From contig NZ_JACIDH010000001.1 in assembly GCF_014196255.1 (NCBI RefSeq), forward strand, positions 372,001 to 436,000: a stretch of DNA of 64,000 nucleotides, given 5' to 3'. Source of the DNA: Sphingomonas pseudosanguinis. Its GTDB lineage: Bacteria > Pseudomonadota > Alphaproteobacteria > Sphingomonadales > Sphingomonadaceae. This document shows positions 56,045-64,000 of this stretch, piece by piece. Made by a program: the position numbers and the translations under genes. Each line of letters starts with the position of its first letter. The stretch's first letter is position 1. Below the pieces are notes generated by a model. That model saw only the letters and a program-made list of their open reading frames with translations, did not search any database and had not been told where the DNA came from.

Positions 56045-56797
56045 ATGCGTAGCCAGGGGGCGGGATCGATGCTGGCGGTGGCGCTGCTCCTCGCGCTGGG
56101 GGGCGCGGTGGCCGGTTGCGATGGCTCGAAGCCGCTGATCAACCAGCAGGCCGATGACGACAAGCCCGGCCCCTTTCCGGCGGCGGATCGCCCCGTCGCG
56201 GACGTCGTCTCGTCGCGCTGGTCGAGCGAGGATGCGCGCGACCGGCTGCGCGAGGCGGATCAGGTCATGGACCGCGCGAAGATCCGGCCGGGCATGACCG
56301 TCGCCGATATCGGCGCGGGCGAGGGCTATTACACCGTCCGCCTGGCGCAGCGCGTCGGCAAGGAAGGCCGCGTGCTGGCCGAGGACATCGTCGCCGCCTG
56401 GCGCGACCGGCTGGCCGAGCGCGTCGCGCGCGAGCGGCTGGACAATGTCAGCGTCAAGCTGGGCGAGGCGGCCGATCCCAAGCTGCCGCCCAACAGCTTC
56501 GACCGGGTGCTGATGGTGCATATGTATCATGAAATCGGGCAGCCCTATGAATTCCTCTGGCGGCTCCATCCGGCACTGAAGCCCGACGGGCTGGTCGTGG
56601 TGGTCGATGCCGACCGGGCGACGCGCGCGCATGGCACCCCGCCCGCGCTGCTGAAATGCGAGTTCGAGGCGGTGGGCTTCACCCAGGTCTCGATCGAGAG
56701 CATGCCCTCGGCGGGCGGCTATCTGGCAACCTTCCGCGCCACCGGCCCCCGCCCCGAACCGGGCGCGATCCGTCCATGCCGGATGAAGGGCAAATAA
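56045..56797 (+). CDS. Class I SAM methyltransferase-fold lipoprotein
   Basis: A 250-aa protein with a lipoprotein signal (LALGGAVAGCDG, lipobox AVAGC). It is followed by a methyltransferase fold: motif I VADIGAGEGYYTVRLAQRVG, an acidic second strand (VLAEDIVAAW), motif IV-like VLMVHMYHEI and GLVVVVDADRA. A SAM-binding fold on an exported lipoprotein is odd because SAM is not expected in the periplasm, yet such proteins are common in this group. Starting at an internal ATG to avoid the signal is not supported. It directly follows prfB and may be co-transcribed. Confidence 0.82.
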   Translation: MRSQGAGSMLAVALLLALGGAVAGCDGSKPLINQQADDDKPGPFPAADRPVADVVSSRWSSEDARDRLREADQVMDRAKIRPGMTVADIGAGEGYYTVRLAQRVGKEGRVLAEDIVAAWRDRLAERVARERLDNVSVKLGEAADPKLPPNSFDRVLMVHMYHEIGQPYEFLWRLHPALKPDGLVVVVDADRATRAHGTPPALLKCEFEAVGFTQVSIESMPSAGGYLATFRATGPRPEPGAIRPCRMKGK

Positions 56798-56814
56798 GTC
56801 ACCGTTGCGGTGAC
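56798..56814 (+). terminator. Small hairpin after the methyltransferase gene
   Basis: GTCACCG-TTG-CGGTGAC begins directly after the stop codon and is followed by AGATTTG. Seven base pairs and a short U-run give only weak support as a terminator. Confidence 0.35.
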
Positions 56815-56923
56815 AGATTTGCAACCTGACAGCTTTGTCATGCATTGATCGGGTATCGACTCCGCACGGTGTCGATAGGCCACCGGCCAGCATGGGTCGG
56901 GGCACCGCATGAAGGAGACAAGG

Positions 56924-57370
56924 ATGAATACGCTTTTGATCGCCGGGCTCGCGCTTGGGGCGGCGGTGGCGTCTGACGGTGCAATCGAGCACCGGACGCA
57001 GGTCGACCATCATAGCGGACCGGTCGCGGTCCATTATCGCGCCGATGTCGGCGTCACCCACAAGCAGATCGGCGCGGTTACCACCGGCGGCCGCCCCTCG
57101 ACGCTGCGCTGCCTGTGGTCGGCGAACATGATCGTCCACCGCGAGGCGCGCGCGACCAATGGCGCGACGCTCAGCCGCAGCGCGGCGCATGACAATGTGA
57201 TCGAGGGCAGCCGTCCGGGCTGGTGCAGTACCAGCCGCCAAGCTATCGCGCAGGAAGTGGCGGAGCGCCGCGACGCGCTGCACGACCATCTGCAGGCGGT
57301 GGCGCAGGAAGACCATCCGACGCTGCGCGCCGAAATGGACCGCCTGCACCCCGAAACCCGAGAAGGATAA
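56924..57370 (+). CDS. Exported hypothetical protein (148 aa)
   Basis: A protein with a short signal-like start (MNTLLIAGLALGAAVASDGA) and a mature part with two Cys (STLRCLWSANMIVHRE and GSRPGWCSTSRQ) that could be disulphide-linked. The C-terminal third is an amphipathic charged helix (AQEVAERRDALHDHLQAVAQ). AAGGAGACAAGG lies before the ATG. I do not recognise a family. Its end (GAAGGATAAG) supplies the ribosome site of the following TTG-started gene, so the two are coupled. Confidence 0.65.
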   Translation: MNTLLIAGLALGAAVASDGAIEHRTQVDHHSGPVAVHYRADVGVTHKQIGAVTTGGRPSTLRCLWSANMIVHREARATNGATLSRSAAHDNVIEGSRPGWCSTSRQAIAQEVAERRDALHDHLQAVAQEDHPTLRAEMDRLHPETREG

Positions 57371-57378
57371 GAAACCCT

Positions 57379-58122
57379 TTGCGTATCGCGTACCCCGCCG
57401 GCCTGTTGCTGGCATCCCTCGCTGTCGCCACCCCCGCCCTGGCGCAGGATCGTCCCGTCATCGGCGTCGAGCTGAACAGCGATGAGAATCGTCGCGGCCT
57501 GAGCTGGAGCGAGGGCAAGGTGTCGCCCTCCGCCGACATCTTCGTCACGCGCGGGGTGCTGGAGGCGAGCGGGCGGATCGTCGCGCTGCGCGAATCACCC
57601 CGCCATGGCGGCGCGGGCGCGGTTGGCGACCTCAGCCTCGGGGCGGGCACGATGGTCGGCCCGGTCAGCGTGCGCGGCCGGGTGACCGGTCACTTCTTCG
57701 CCGGTGCGGAGTTCGACGCCGATTATGTCGAGCTGGGTGCCTCCGCCGCCTATACGCTGGGGCCGGTTCAGGTCGATGCGGGCGCCGATTACGCGCCGTC
57801 GCAGCTCAACGCGATCGGTGGTGACAATCTCTATCTCCATGCCGGCGCGCGGGCCGGGGTGCCGGGCACGCCCTGGACCCTGCTGGCGGGGATCGGCCAT
57901 TCCACGGGCAAGACCGTCGAGGTCTTCCGCGCCGCACGTTTGCGGCCGGACGGCGACTATACGGACTGGCGGCTGGGTGTGGAGCATGTGACCGGACCGG
58001 TGACGCTGGGCCTCGACTATGTCGGGACCGACGTGTCCGAGCGTGAGGCCGCGATCCTGATGCTGGCCGATGCGCGTCACTCGGGCGACCGCATCGTCGG
58101 GCGGGTGCGGTTCAGCTTTTAA
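57379..58122 (+). CDS. Outer membrane beta-barrel-like protein (TorF-like), TTG start
   Basis: A 247-aa exported protein. The only start that gives a clean signal peptide (LRIAYPAGLLLASLAVATPA, cleavage after ALAQ) is TTG at 57379, with AGAAGGATAAG at the end of the previous gene as ribosome site. The mature part alternates strands and Gly-rich turns (GHFFAGAEFDADYVELGASA, YTLGPVQVDAGADYAPSQLN, YTDWRLGVEHVTGPVTLGLD) and ends VGRVRFSF with a terminal Phe. It resembles TorF-type putative porins. Function unknown. Confidence 0.7.
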   Translation: MRIAYPAGLLLASLAVATPALAQDRPVIGVELNSDENRRGLSWSEGKVSPSADIFVTRGVLEASGRIVALRESPRHGGAGAVGDLSLGAGTMVGPVSVRGRVTGHFFAGAEFDADYVELGASAAYTLGPVQVDAGADYAPSQLNAIGGDNLYLHAGARAGVPGTPWTLLAGIGHSTGKTVEVFRAARLRPDGDYTDWRLGVEHVTGPVTLGLDYVGTDVSEREAAILMLADARHSGDRIVGRVRFSF

Positions 58123-58177
58123 GCGGGCGTTTTGCCCCCGCTATTGCCATATCGACAGCCAGACAAGGCTGCCTTCA

Positions 58178-58316
58178 TTCCTCCCCTGCAAGGGGAGGGG
58201 GACCATCCGAAGGATGGTGGAGGGGTGTCCCCGGTCGTGAGTAAAGGCCGATCTCGCCAACGGTGACACCCCTCCGTCAGGCCTGCGGCCTGCCACCTCC
58301 CCTTGCAGGGGAGGAA
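58178..58316. repeat. Intergenic palindromic repeat, family B, copy B3
   Basis: Arms TTCCTCCCCTGCAAGGGGAG and CTCCCCTTGCAGGGGAGGAA with inner GGATGGTGGAGGGGTGTC and GACACCCCTCCGTCAGGCC. It lies between convergent genes and its right end is 22 bases from the RadC-like stop codon. Confidence 0.83.
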
Positions 58317-58337
58317 AAGGTCAAATGTCGATCGGCC

Positions 58338-58730
58338 CTAAATCGCGCCCATATCCCGCAGGCTCGCCACGTGATCGCCGCCGAAGATCAAATGGTCGAG
58401 AAGCCGTACCCCCAACATGTCCAGACCCTGTGCCAACCGCCGGGTCAGCGCGAGGTCGGCGGGGCTGGGGCGGGGATCGCCATCGGGATGGTTGTGCGCG
58501 ATCAGGACCGCCTGCGCCGATAGCAGGATCGCGTCCCGTGCGATGCGGGCGACCGGCACCGTCGCCGAGTCGGCATGGCCGATGATATGACGCAAGCCCA
58601 ACAACCTCCGTTCCGGACCCAGATAGGCGAAGCCCACCGCCTCGACCGCGCCCCCCGACAGCCCGGCGAACAGCGCCTCGGCGTCGTGGCGCGTCGCGAT
58701 GCGGAGGGCAGGGTGGGCTGAGGGGGGCAC
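58338..58730 (-). CDS. RadC-like JAB/MPN-domain protein, short
   Basis: A 130-aa protein that is almost only the JAB (MPN) metalloprotease-like domain: the zinc motif [18 protein letters not shown] is complete (H-x-H..S..D), with [18 protein letters not shown] and [19 protein letters not shown]. Ordinary RadC proteins are about 220 residues with an N-terminal helix-hairpin-helix pair; this part is absent. The GTG start at 58730 with AGGA upstream is the best available. It could be a shortened RadC or a separate minimal subgroup. It is divergent from thyA. Confidence 0.75.
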   Translation of the reverse strand: MPPSAHPALRIATRHDAEALFAGLSGGAVEAVGFAYLGPERRLLGLRHIIGHADSATVPVARIARDAILLSAQAVLIAHNHPDGDPRPSPADLALTRRLAQGLDMLGVRLLDHLIFGGDHVASLRDMGAI

Positions 58731-58815
58731 GACCGGTCCTGCCGCATCGCGCGCGCCGGCGCAGCGTCAGACGCCTCCGCTTGCGACACGATGGCCGCAG
58801 CGCTACGCCCCGGCC

Positions 58816-59610
58816 ATGCGCCAATATCTCGACCTCATGGACCGGGTGCTGACCCAGGGTGTGCAGCAGATGGACCGGACCGGCACCGGCACGCTGTCGG
58901 TGTTCGGCCACCAGATGCGCTTCGATCTGGCCAGGGGCTTTCCGGTCCTGACCACCAAGAAGCTGCACCTGCGCTCGATCATCGTCGAGTTGCTGTGGTT
59001 CCTGCGCGGCGACACCAATGTCCGCTGGCTGCAGGAGCAGAAGGTCAGCATATGGGACGAATGGGCCGACGAAGCGGGCGATCTCGGCCCCGTCTATGGC
59101 AAGCAATGGCGCGACTGGGCGACCGCCGATGGCCGCCATATCGACCAGATCGCCGAGCTGATCGAACAGATCCGCACCCAGCCCGCCTCGCGCCGCCAGA
59201 TCGTGTCGGCCTGGAACCCCGGCGACCTGCACGCCATGGCGCTGGCCCCGTGCCATTGCCTGTTCCAGACGCATGTCGCCAATGGCCGGCTGTCGCTGCA
59301 ACTCTATCAGCGCTCGGCCGACATCTTCCTGGGCGTGCCGTTCAACATCGCCTCCTATGCACTGCTGACCCATATGCTGGCGCAGCAATGCGATCTGGAG
59401 GTGGGCGAGTTCATCTGGACCGGCGGCGATTGCCACCTGTACCTCAACCACCTCGAACAGGCCAAGACGCAGCTCGGCCGCGAGCCGGGCACGCTGCCCC
59501 GGCTGGAGATCGTGCGCAGGCCCGACGCGATCGATGGCTATGCGCTCGAGGATTTCGTGCTCCACGACTATGTCGCGCAGCCGCATATCAAGGCGGCGGT
59601 GGCGATATGA
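58816..59610 (+). CDS. thyA: Thymidylate synthase
   Basis: A 264-aa enzyme that methylates dUMP to dTMP using methylene-tetrahydrofolate. [48 protein letters not shown], the nucleophile [13 protein letters not shown], and [20 protein letters not shown] are all standard. Length equals the E. coli enzyme. The start follows no strong ribosome site. Its stop overlaps the folA ATG (ATGA), coupling the two steps of the thymidylate cycle. Confidence 0.96.
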   Translation: MRQYLDLMDRVLTQGVQQMDRTGTGTLSVFGHQMRFDLARGFPVLTTKKLHLRSIIVELLWFLRGDTNVRWLQEQKVSIWDEWADEAGDLGPVYGKQWRDWATADGRHIDQIAELIEQIRTQPASRRQIVSAWNPGDLHAMALAPCHCLFQTHVANGRLSLQLYQRSADIFLGVPFNIASYALLTHMLAQQCDLEVGEFIWTGGDCHLYLNHLEQAKTQLGREPGTLPRLEIVRRPDAIDGYALEDFVLHDYVAQPHIKAAVAI

Positions 59611-60077
59611 TCGTCTTCGTGCTGGCGCGCGCGCGCAACGGCGTGATCGGGCGCGACGGCAAGCTGCCCTGGCACCTGCCCGCCGACCTGAAGCATTTCA
59701 AGGCGCAGACCATGGGCAAGCCGATGATCATGGGCCGCAAGACCTTCGAGAGCTTTCCCGCGCCCCTGCCCGGCCGGCGGCACATCGTGCTGACCCGCGA
59801 TCCGCACTGGGCCGCCGAGGGGGCGGAGGTCGCGCATGACGTCGACGCCGCGCTGGCGCTCGCCGGCCCGGGCGAGGTCGCGATCATCGGCGGCGCGGAG
59901 ATTTTCGCACTGTTCCTGCCCCGCGCGGACCGGATCGAGCTGACCGAGATCGATGCCGCGCCAAAGGGCGATGCGGTGGTCCCCGCCTTCACCGGTTGGC
60001 GCGAGCTATCGCGCGAGGCGCATCCCGCCGAGGGCGATCGGCCGGGGTATGCTTTTGTCTCGCTCGTGAAACCATGA
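59607..60077 (+). CDS. folA: Dihydrofolate reductase
   Basis: A 156-aa NADPH-dependent enzyme that regenerates tetrahydrofolate after Thy[21 protein letters not shown] opens the fold, [19 protein letters not shown] contains the Asp of the active site (at position about 27-28), [19 protein letters not shown] binds NADPH and [19 protein letters not shown] is the conserved C-terminal loop. Overlaps thyA. Trimethoprim sensitivity cannot be read from sequence. Confidence 0.95.
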   Translation: MIVFVLARARNGVIGRDGKLPWHLPADLKHFKAQTMGKPMIMGRKTFESFPAPLPGRRHIVLTRDPHWAAEGAEVAHDVDAALALAGPGEVAIIGGAEIFALFLPRADRIELTEIDAAPKGDAVVPAFTGWRELSREAHPAEGDRPGYAFVSLVKP

Positions 60078-60202
60078 GCCGTTAACCACGATTCCTGGCC
60101 GGCGCCGCTTCAATTGTGTCGGCAAGCCACATACAGCTGCTTCTGACACGCATCAGCGCAGCCATCGGATGCGCCGATGTACCAATCGAGCGGTAAGGCC
60201 GG

Positions 60203-61228
60203 ATGATGTGGGGTGAGGCGCAGTCGGGGGCGGATCGGGCGGATGTCGAGGCCGAGCAGGGCTGGGACGCCGAGCGGGAGGCCGCGCTGTTCCTCGACCG
60301 GCACCGGCTGGACCAGGGTCCCGATAATCGCGCCGTCGTCCTCTATGCCATCCGCCATCCCGACAGCGCGCTGGGTCGCGAGGTCGCACGGCGCACCGAT
60401 GGCGGCGTCCGCCTGACGACCGAGGATGTCGCCGCGCTCCGCCCGCTGCTGCGCGCGCATGAGGAGGCGGGGCACGGGCACGGCGCATGGCAGCGCGATC
60501 TGGGCGTCCAGGCCGAGCGGCTGGAATCGCTGACCAGCGACGCGCGGCAGATCACCAGCGATTTCACCAGCGACATGGCCGCGCTGTCCCGCGCGCAACG
60601 GGGCGAAGGCGATGCGAACGGCACGAAGGACGTCGCCGCGCTGCTCGAACAGCTGATTGCGCGCATCGCCCGGACCGAACGCGATCTGGCCGAGCTGTCG
60701 GGCAGTATCGCAACCTTGCACGACCGGATCGAAACCGCGCCGCGCGACCCGGATGTCGATCCGCTGACCGGGGTGATGAGCCAGACCGGCGCGCGCCGGC
60801 TGATCGCCGAACTGCCGGATCAGCCGCATGGCTATGCGCTGGCCACCTGTGGCCTCGACGATCTGGACGTGATCGAGACGCGCTATGGCCGGTCGGTGGC
60901 GGACAATGTGCTGCGCACCTTCGTCGCGACGCTGCGGCAGAGCTGTCAGGGCGTCGACATCATCCGGTGGGAGGACAATCTGTTCGTCCTGCTGCTGCGC
61001 GGGCGGCCGTTGGCGCATCTGGCGCTGATGATGGAGGAGGCGCGCGCGGCGATGCTGGCGCGCACGCTGCGGCTGCGCGGCTCGGGCGAGCCGATCGGCG
61101 TCGTTACCCTGTCGGCGGGGGTGGCGGCGGGCATGGGGGTGCCGATGCAGGACATGTTCGACCGGGCCGAGGCGTTTCGCGCCATCGCCGGCGGCGGGCA
61201 GGGCAATCGCGTGGTGTCGCGCGCCTAG
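60203..61228 (+). CDS. Degenerate GGDEF-domain protein
   Basis: A 341-aa soluble protein. Residues about 20-100 are helical and unlike any domain I know; a coiled coil follows (LLEQLIARIARTERDLAELS). The C-terminal domain starts DPLTGVMSQTGARRLIAEL, has ATCGLDDLDVIETRYGRSVA and ends DRAEAFRAIAGGGQGNRV, the frame of a diguanylate cyclase. The active-site GGDEF is replaced by IIRWEDNLFVLL (RWEDN), so it should not make c-di-GMP. It may act as a binding or scaffold protein. Two adjacent ATGs (60203, 60206) could start it. It lies between folA and ribF. Confidence 0.78.
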   Translation: MMWGEAQSGADRADVEAEQGWDAEREAALFLDRHRLDQGPDNRAVVLYAIRHPDSALGREVARRTDGGVRLTTEDVAALRPLLRAHEEAGHGHGAWQRDLGVQAERLESLTSDARQITSDFTSDMAALSRAQRGEGDANGTKDVAALLEQLIARIARTERDLAELSGSIATLHDRIETAPRDPDVDPLTGVMSQTGARRLIAELPDQPHGYALATCGLDDLDVIETRYGRSVADNVLRTFVATLRQSCQGVDIIRWEDNLFVLLLRGRPLAHLALMMEEARAAMLARTLRLRGSGEPIGVVTLSAGVAAGMGVPMQDMFDRAEAFRAIAGGGQGNRVVSRA

Positions 61229-61261
61229 CCAATTCGATCGGGCCTGCTATAGCGCGCGGCC

Positions 61262-62212
61262 ATGCAGCGTCTCGATGGCGCGACCCCGCTTCCGCCCGGG
61301 CTGGCCGGCGGGATCGTCGCGCTGGGCAATTTCGATGGACTTCATCTCGGTCATCAGGCGGTGGTCGGGGCCGCCGTCGCGCGCGCGCGCGCCGAAGGGC
61401 GACCGGCGCTGGTCGCGACCTTCGATCCGCATCCCGTCCGCCTGTTCAAGCCGGACGCCGCACCCTTTCGCCTGACCAGCCTCGACCAGCGCGCGCGGCT
61501 GTTCGCCGCCGCCGGGGTCGATGCGATGATGGTGTTCCGCTTCGACGCCGCGCTTGCCGCGCTGAGCGCGCGCGCCTTTGTCGAGGAACGGCTGCTCGGC
61601 GATCTGAAGATCGGCGGCGTGGTGACCGGCGAGGACTTCACCTTCGGCCGGGCGCGCAGCGGGACGGTCGCGACGCTGCGCGAATGGGGACGCGAGCTGG
61701 GCTTTTCGAGCGACGCGGTCGCCCCCGTGGCGCTGGACGGCGAGACGGTGTCGTCGACCCGTATCCGCCAATATCTGGCCGCCGGCGAACCGCGCGAGGC
61801 CGCGCGGCTGTTGACCCGGCCCTTCACGATCGAAGGCGTGGTGCAGCATGGCGACAAGCTGGGCCGCACCATCGGCTATCCGACCGCCAATCTCGACATG
61901 GGCGAATATCTGCGCCCCGCGTACGGCATCTATGCGGTGCGCGGGACCCTGGAGGACGGGCGGGTGCTCGACGGTGCCGCCAATCTGGGCATCCGGCCGC
62001 AATTCGATCCGCCTAAGGAATTGCTGGAGCCCTATTTCTTCGACTTCGCAGGCGACCTGTATGGACAGCGCCTGTCGGTCGAGCTGATCGAGTATCTGCG
62101 GCCCGAGGCTAAGTTCGAGACGCTCGACGCATTGGTCGCGCAGATGGACGCCGATTGCGCGCGTGCCAGGGCGATACTGGCCCACATGCCGGCGTCGCAT
62201 AATCCGGCATGA
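61262..62212 (+). CDS. ribF: Bifunctional riboflavin kinase/FAD synthetase
   Basis: A 316-aa enzyme that makes FMN and then FAD. The N-terminal nucleotidyltransferase domain has VALGNFDGLHLGHQAVVG (HxGH-type motif) and ATFDPHPVRLFKPDA; GGVVTGEDFTFGRARSGTVA and the SSTRIRQYLAAGEPREAARL region complete it. The C-terminal kinase has GRTIGYPTANLDMGEYLRPA and YGIYAVRGTL. Length fits RibF. It is followed by ileS in the same direction, a gene order common in Proteobacteria. Confidence 0.95.
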   Translation: MQRLDGATPLPPGLAGGIVALGNFDGLHLGHQAVVGAAVARARAEGRPALVATFDPHPVRLFKPDAAPFRLTSLDQRARLFAAAGVDAMMVFRFDAALAALSARAFVEERLLGDLKIGGVVTGEDFTFGRARSGTVATLREWGRELGFSSDAVAPVALDGETVSSTRIRQYLAAGEPREAARLLTRPFTIEGVVQHGDKLGRTIGYPTANLDMGEYLRPAYGIYAVRGTLEDGRVLDGAANLGIRPQFDPPKELLEPYFFDFAGDLYGQRLSVELIEYLRPEAKFETLDALVAQMDADCARARAILAHMPASHNPA

Positions 62213-62247
62213 CGTGTTAACCTAAAGTCGTTAAGGGCGTGTTCCCT

Positions 62248-64000
62248 ATGACCGACGCGCCCGATTACCGCGACACCGTCTTCCTGCCGAAGACCGATTT
62301 CCCCATGAAGGCGGGGCTTGCCGCCAAGGAACCGGCGATTCTGGATCGCTGGGCCAAAATGGGGCTGTACGACCGCCTTCGCCGGGAGCGTGCGGGGCGT
62401 GAGCGGTTCATCCTGCATGACGGTCCGCCTTATGCGAATGGCGACATTCACATGGGCCATGCGCTCAACAAGGTGCTGAAGGACATCATCGTCCGCTCGC
62501 AGACGCTGATGGGCAAGGATGCGCCCTATGTGCCGGGCTGGGACTGTCACGGCCTGCCGATCGAGTGGAAGGTCGAAGAGGCGTATCGCGCCAAGAAGCT
62601 GAACAAGGACGAGGTGCCCGTCGCGCAGTTCCGCGCCGAGTGCCGTGCCTATGCCGACACCTGGGTCGGCACGCAAAAGGCACAGTTCGAGCGGCTGGGC
62701 ATCATGGGCGACTGGGCCAACCCCTATCTGACCATGACCTATGACGCCGAGGCGGTGATCGCGGGCGAGCTGTTGAAGTTCGCCGAATCGGGTCAACTCT
62801 ATCGCGGCGCCAAGCCGGTCATGTGGTCGCCGGTCGAAAAGACCGCGCTGGCCGAGGCCGAGGTCGAATATGAAGACATCGTCTCGACCCAGATCGATGT
62901 CGGGTTCGAGGTGGCGAGCTGCCCCGAATATCCCGATCTGGTCGGCGCGCTGGCGGTCATCTGGACCACGACCCCCTGGACGATCCCGGTCAACCAGGCG
63001 CTGAGCTATGGCGAGGCGATCGACTATCTGCACTTCGAGTGCGACGGCCGCCGTTACCTCGTCGCCGAGCCGCTGCTGCCCGCCTTCACCAAGCGCACCG
63101 GCATCACGATGAAGGGCTTCATCGCGCTGGCCAAGGGTCCGGTACTGCAGGGCGCGACCGCGCTCCACCCGATGCACAAGCTGGGCGGTTTCTTCGCCAA
63201 GCCCCGTCCGTTCCTGGCGGGCGAGTTCGTCACCACCGACGCCGGTACGGGCCTGGTCCATATGGCCCCTGATCACGGCGAGGACGACTTCCTGCTGTGC
63301 AAGGCGCACGGCATCGACCCCGTCTTCGCAGTGCAGGGCGACGGTACCTATCGCCCCGACTGGGCATGGCTGGGCGGCCAGGGCAGCGTCATCAACAAGA
63401 AGTTCGTCGCCGCCGAGGGCCCGATCTGCTCGGACCTGCGCGAAGCCGGTGCGCTGCTGTCCGCCTCGGACGATTTCCAGCACAGCTATCCGCATAGCTG
63501 GCGGTCGAAGGCGAAGGTCATCTTCCGCGCCACGCCGCAATGGTTCATCCCGATGGACCGCGCCGATGCGACGCTGGTGCCGGAAATGGCGATGGCGCAG
63601 GTCGACCCCATCTCGGGTGTGACGCCGCTCCTAACCGTGCCGCTGGGCAATGGCGCGACGCTGCGCCAGACCGCGCTCGACGCGATCGAGCGGACCCGTT
63701 GGGTGCCCGAGCGCAGCCGCAACCGCATCCGCTCGATGGTCGAGGGGCGGCCCGACTGGGTCATCAGCCGCCAGCGCGCCTGGGGCGTGCCGATCGCGCT
63801 GTACGTCAACCGCCAGACCGGCGAATATCTGAACGACAAGGACGTCAACGCCCGCATCATCGCCGCCTTCCGCGAAGGCGGGGCGGACGCGTGGTTCACC
63901 GCCGACCATCAGGCGCTGCTCGGTCCCGACTACAATCTCGCCGATTTCGAGCCGGTCAACGACATCCTTGACGTGTGGTTCGACTCGGGCTCGACCCATG
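62248..64000 (+). CDS. ileS: Isoleucine-tRNA ligase (N-terminal part, cut by window end)
   Basis: The first 584 codons of a class I aminoacyl-tRNA synthetase that charges tRNA-Ile. MTDAPDYRDTVFLPKTDFPM is the usual start. The HIGH motif is PYANGDIHMGHALNKVLKD; VPGWDCHGLPIEWKVEE follows. The editing domain that removes mischarged valine has WTTTPWTIPVNQAL and VHMAPDHGEDDF. RPDWVISRQRAWGVPI marks the return to the catalytic fold. The KMSKS loop and anticodon domain lie beyond base 64000. The start is 35 bp after ribF. Confidence 0.96.
   Translation, partial: MTDAPDYRDTVFLPKTDFPMKAGLAAKEPAILDRWAKMGLYDRLRRERAGRERFILHDGPPYANGDIHMGHALNKVLKDIIVRSQTLMGKDAPYVPGWDCHGLPIEWKVEEAYRAKKLNKDEVPVAQFRAECRAYADTWVGTQKAQFERLGIMGDWANPYLTMTYDAEAVIAGELLKFAESGQLYRGAKPVMWSPVEKTALAEAEVEYEDIVSTQIDVGFEVASCPEYPDLVGALAVIWTTTPWTIPVNQALSYGEAIDYLHFECDGRRYLVAEPLLPAFTKRTGITMKGFIALAKGPVLQGATALHPMHKLGGFFAKPRPFLAGEFVTTDAGTGLVHMAPDHGEDDFLLCKAHGIDPVFAVQGDGTYRPDWAWLGGQGSVINKKFVAAEGPICSDLREAGALLSASDDFQHSYPHSWRSKAKVIFRATPQWFIPMDRADATLVPEMAMAQVDPISGVTPLLTVPLGNGATLRQTALDAIERTRWVPERSRNRIRSMVEGRPDWVISRQRAWGVPIALYVNRQTGEYLNDKDVNARIIAAFREGGADAWFTADHQALLGPDYNLADFEPVNDILDVWFDSGSTH

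Overview
This is a GC-rich stretch (clearly above 60 % G+C) of what looks like a Sphingomonas-type chromosome (Alphaproteobacteria, Sphingomonadales). The evidence is the style of the TonB-dependent receptors, an HWE-family histidine kinase, the rne-amiC-mrcA-prfB gene order, class II fructose bisphosphatase, and repeats of the CTTCGACT..CGCTCAG..GAACGG kind that I associate with sphingomonads. The genus is inferred from protein style, not from a marker gene. No tRNA, rRNA, CRISPR array, transposase, prophage or replication origin was found.

Region by region. 1-1.6 kb: the end of a LapB-type type I secretion ATPase and its HlyD-type adaptor. 1.7-2.4 kb: a 50-aa ORF and an NTF2-fold-like protein. 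2.4-7.6 kb: a TonB-dependent receptor gene broken by one extra G, divergent from two paralogous Tat-exported ferritin-like proteins that have lost the usual metal ligands. 7.8-15.3 kb: a cytidine/guanine-deaminase-fold enzyme, an HWE sensor kinase, an ACS-family MFS transporter, a large hybrid kinase and a VOC protein. 15.5-18 kb: a small HTH protein and an intact TonB-dependent receptor. 18.1-21.8 kb: an overlapping MFS / metallophosphoesterase / ArsB-like operon. 22-24.7 kb: threonine synthase, a DUF2238 membrane protein and a dienelactone hydrolase. 24.8-27.3 kb: three overlapping TadE/TadG-type genes without the Tad secretion machine. 27.3-31.6 kb: the ABC-F protein Uup, then PepSY, response regulator and sensor kinase genes. 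32-35.3 kb: an LLM oxidoreductase and a subtilisin autotransporter-like protein. 35.4-41.6 kb: a HAD phosphatase, dapD, an osmoprotectant ABC system, glpX and a CPBP protease.

41.7-46 kb: an ABC-2 exporter, a DsbA-like thioredoxin protein coupled to an M48 peptidase, and a hypothetical protein. 46.4-58.1 kb: the core block rne, amiC, mrcA, prfB, interrupted between amiC and mrcA by a small secreted protein and trhO, and followed by a methyltransferase-fold lipoprotein and two exported proteins. 58.3-64 kb: a minimal RadC/JAB protein, thyA-folA, a degenerate GGDEF protein, ribF and the start of ileS (cut by the window end).

The most striking non-coding feature is the placement of the palindromic intergenic repeats. 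At least five families (called A, B, C, D and E here) occur. Every gap longer than 100 bp between convergent genes carries one or more of them, and only one copy (A3, between glpX and the CPBP protease) lies elsewhere. The D element folds on paper into a nearly perfect three-way junction inside a 16-bp outer stem. The best candidates for new protein biology are the degenerate ferritin-like pair beside the broken receptor, and the MFS-phosphoesterase-ArsB operon.
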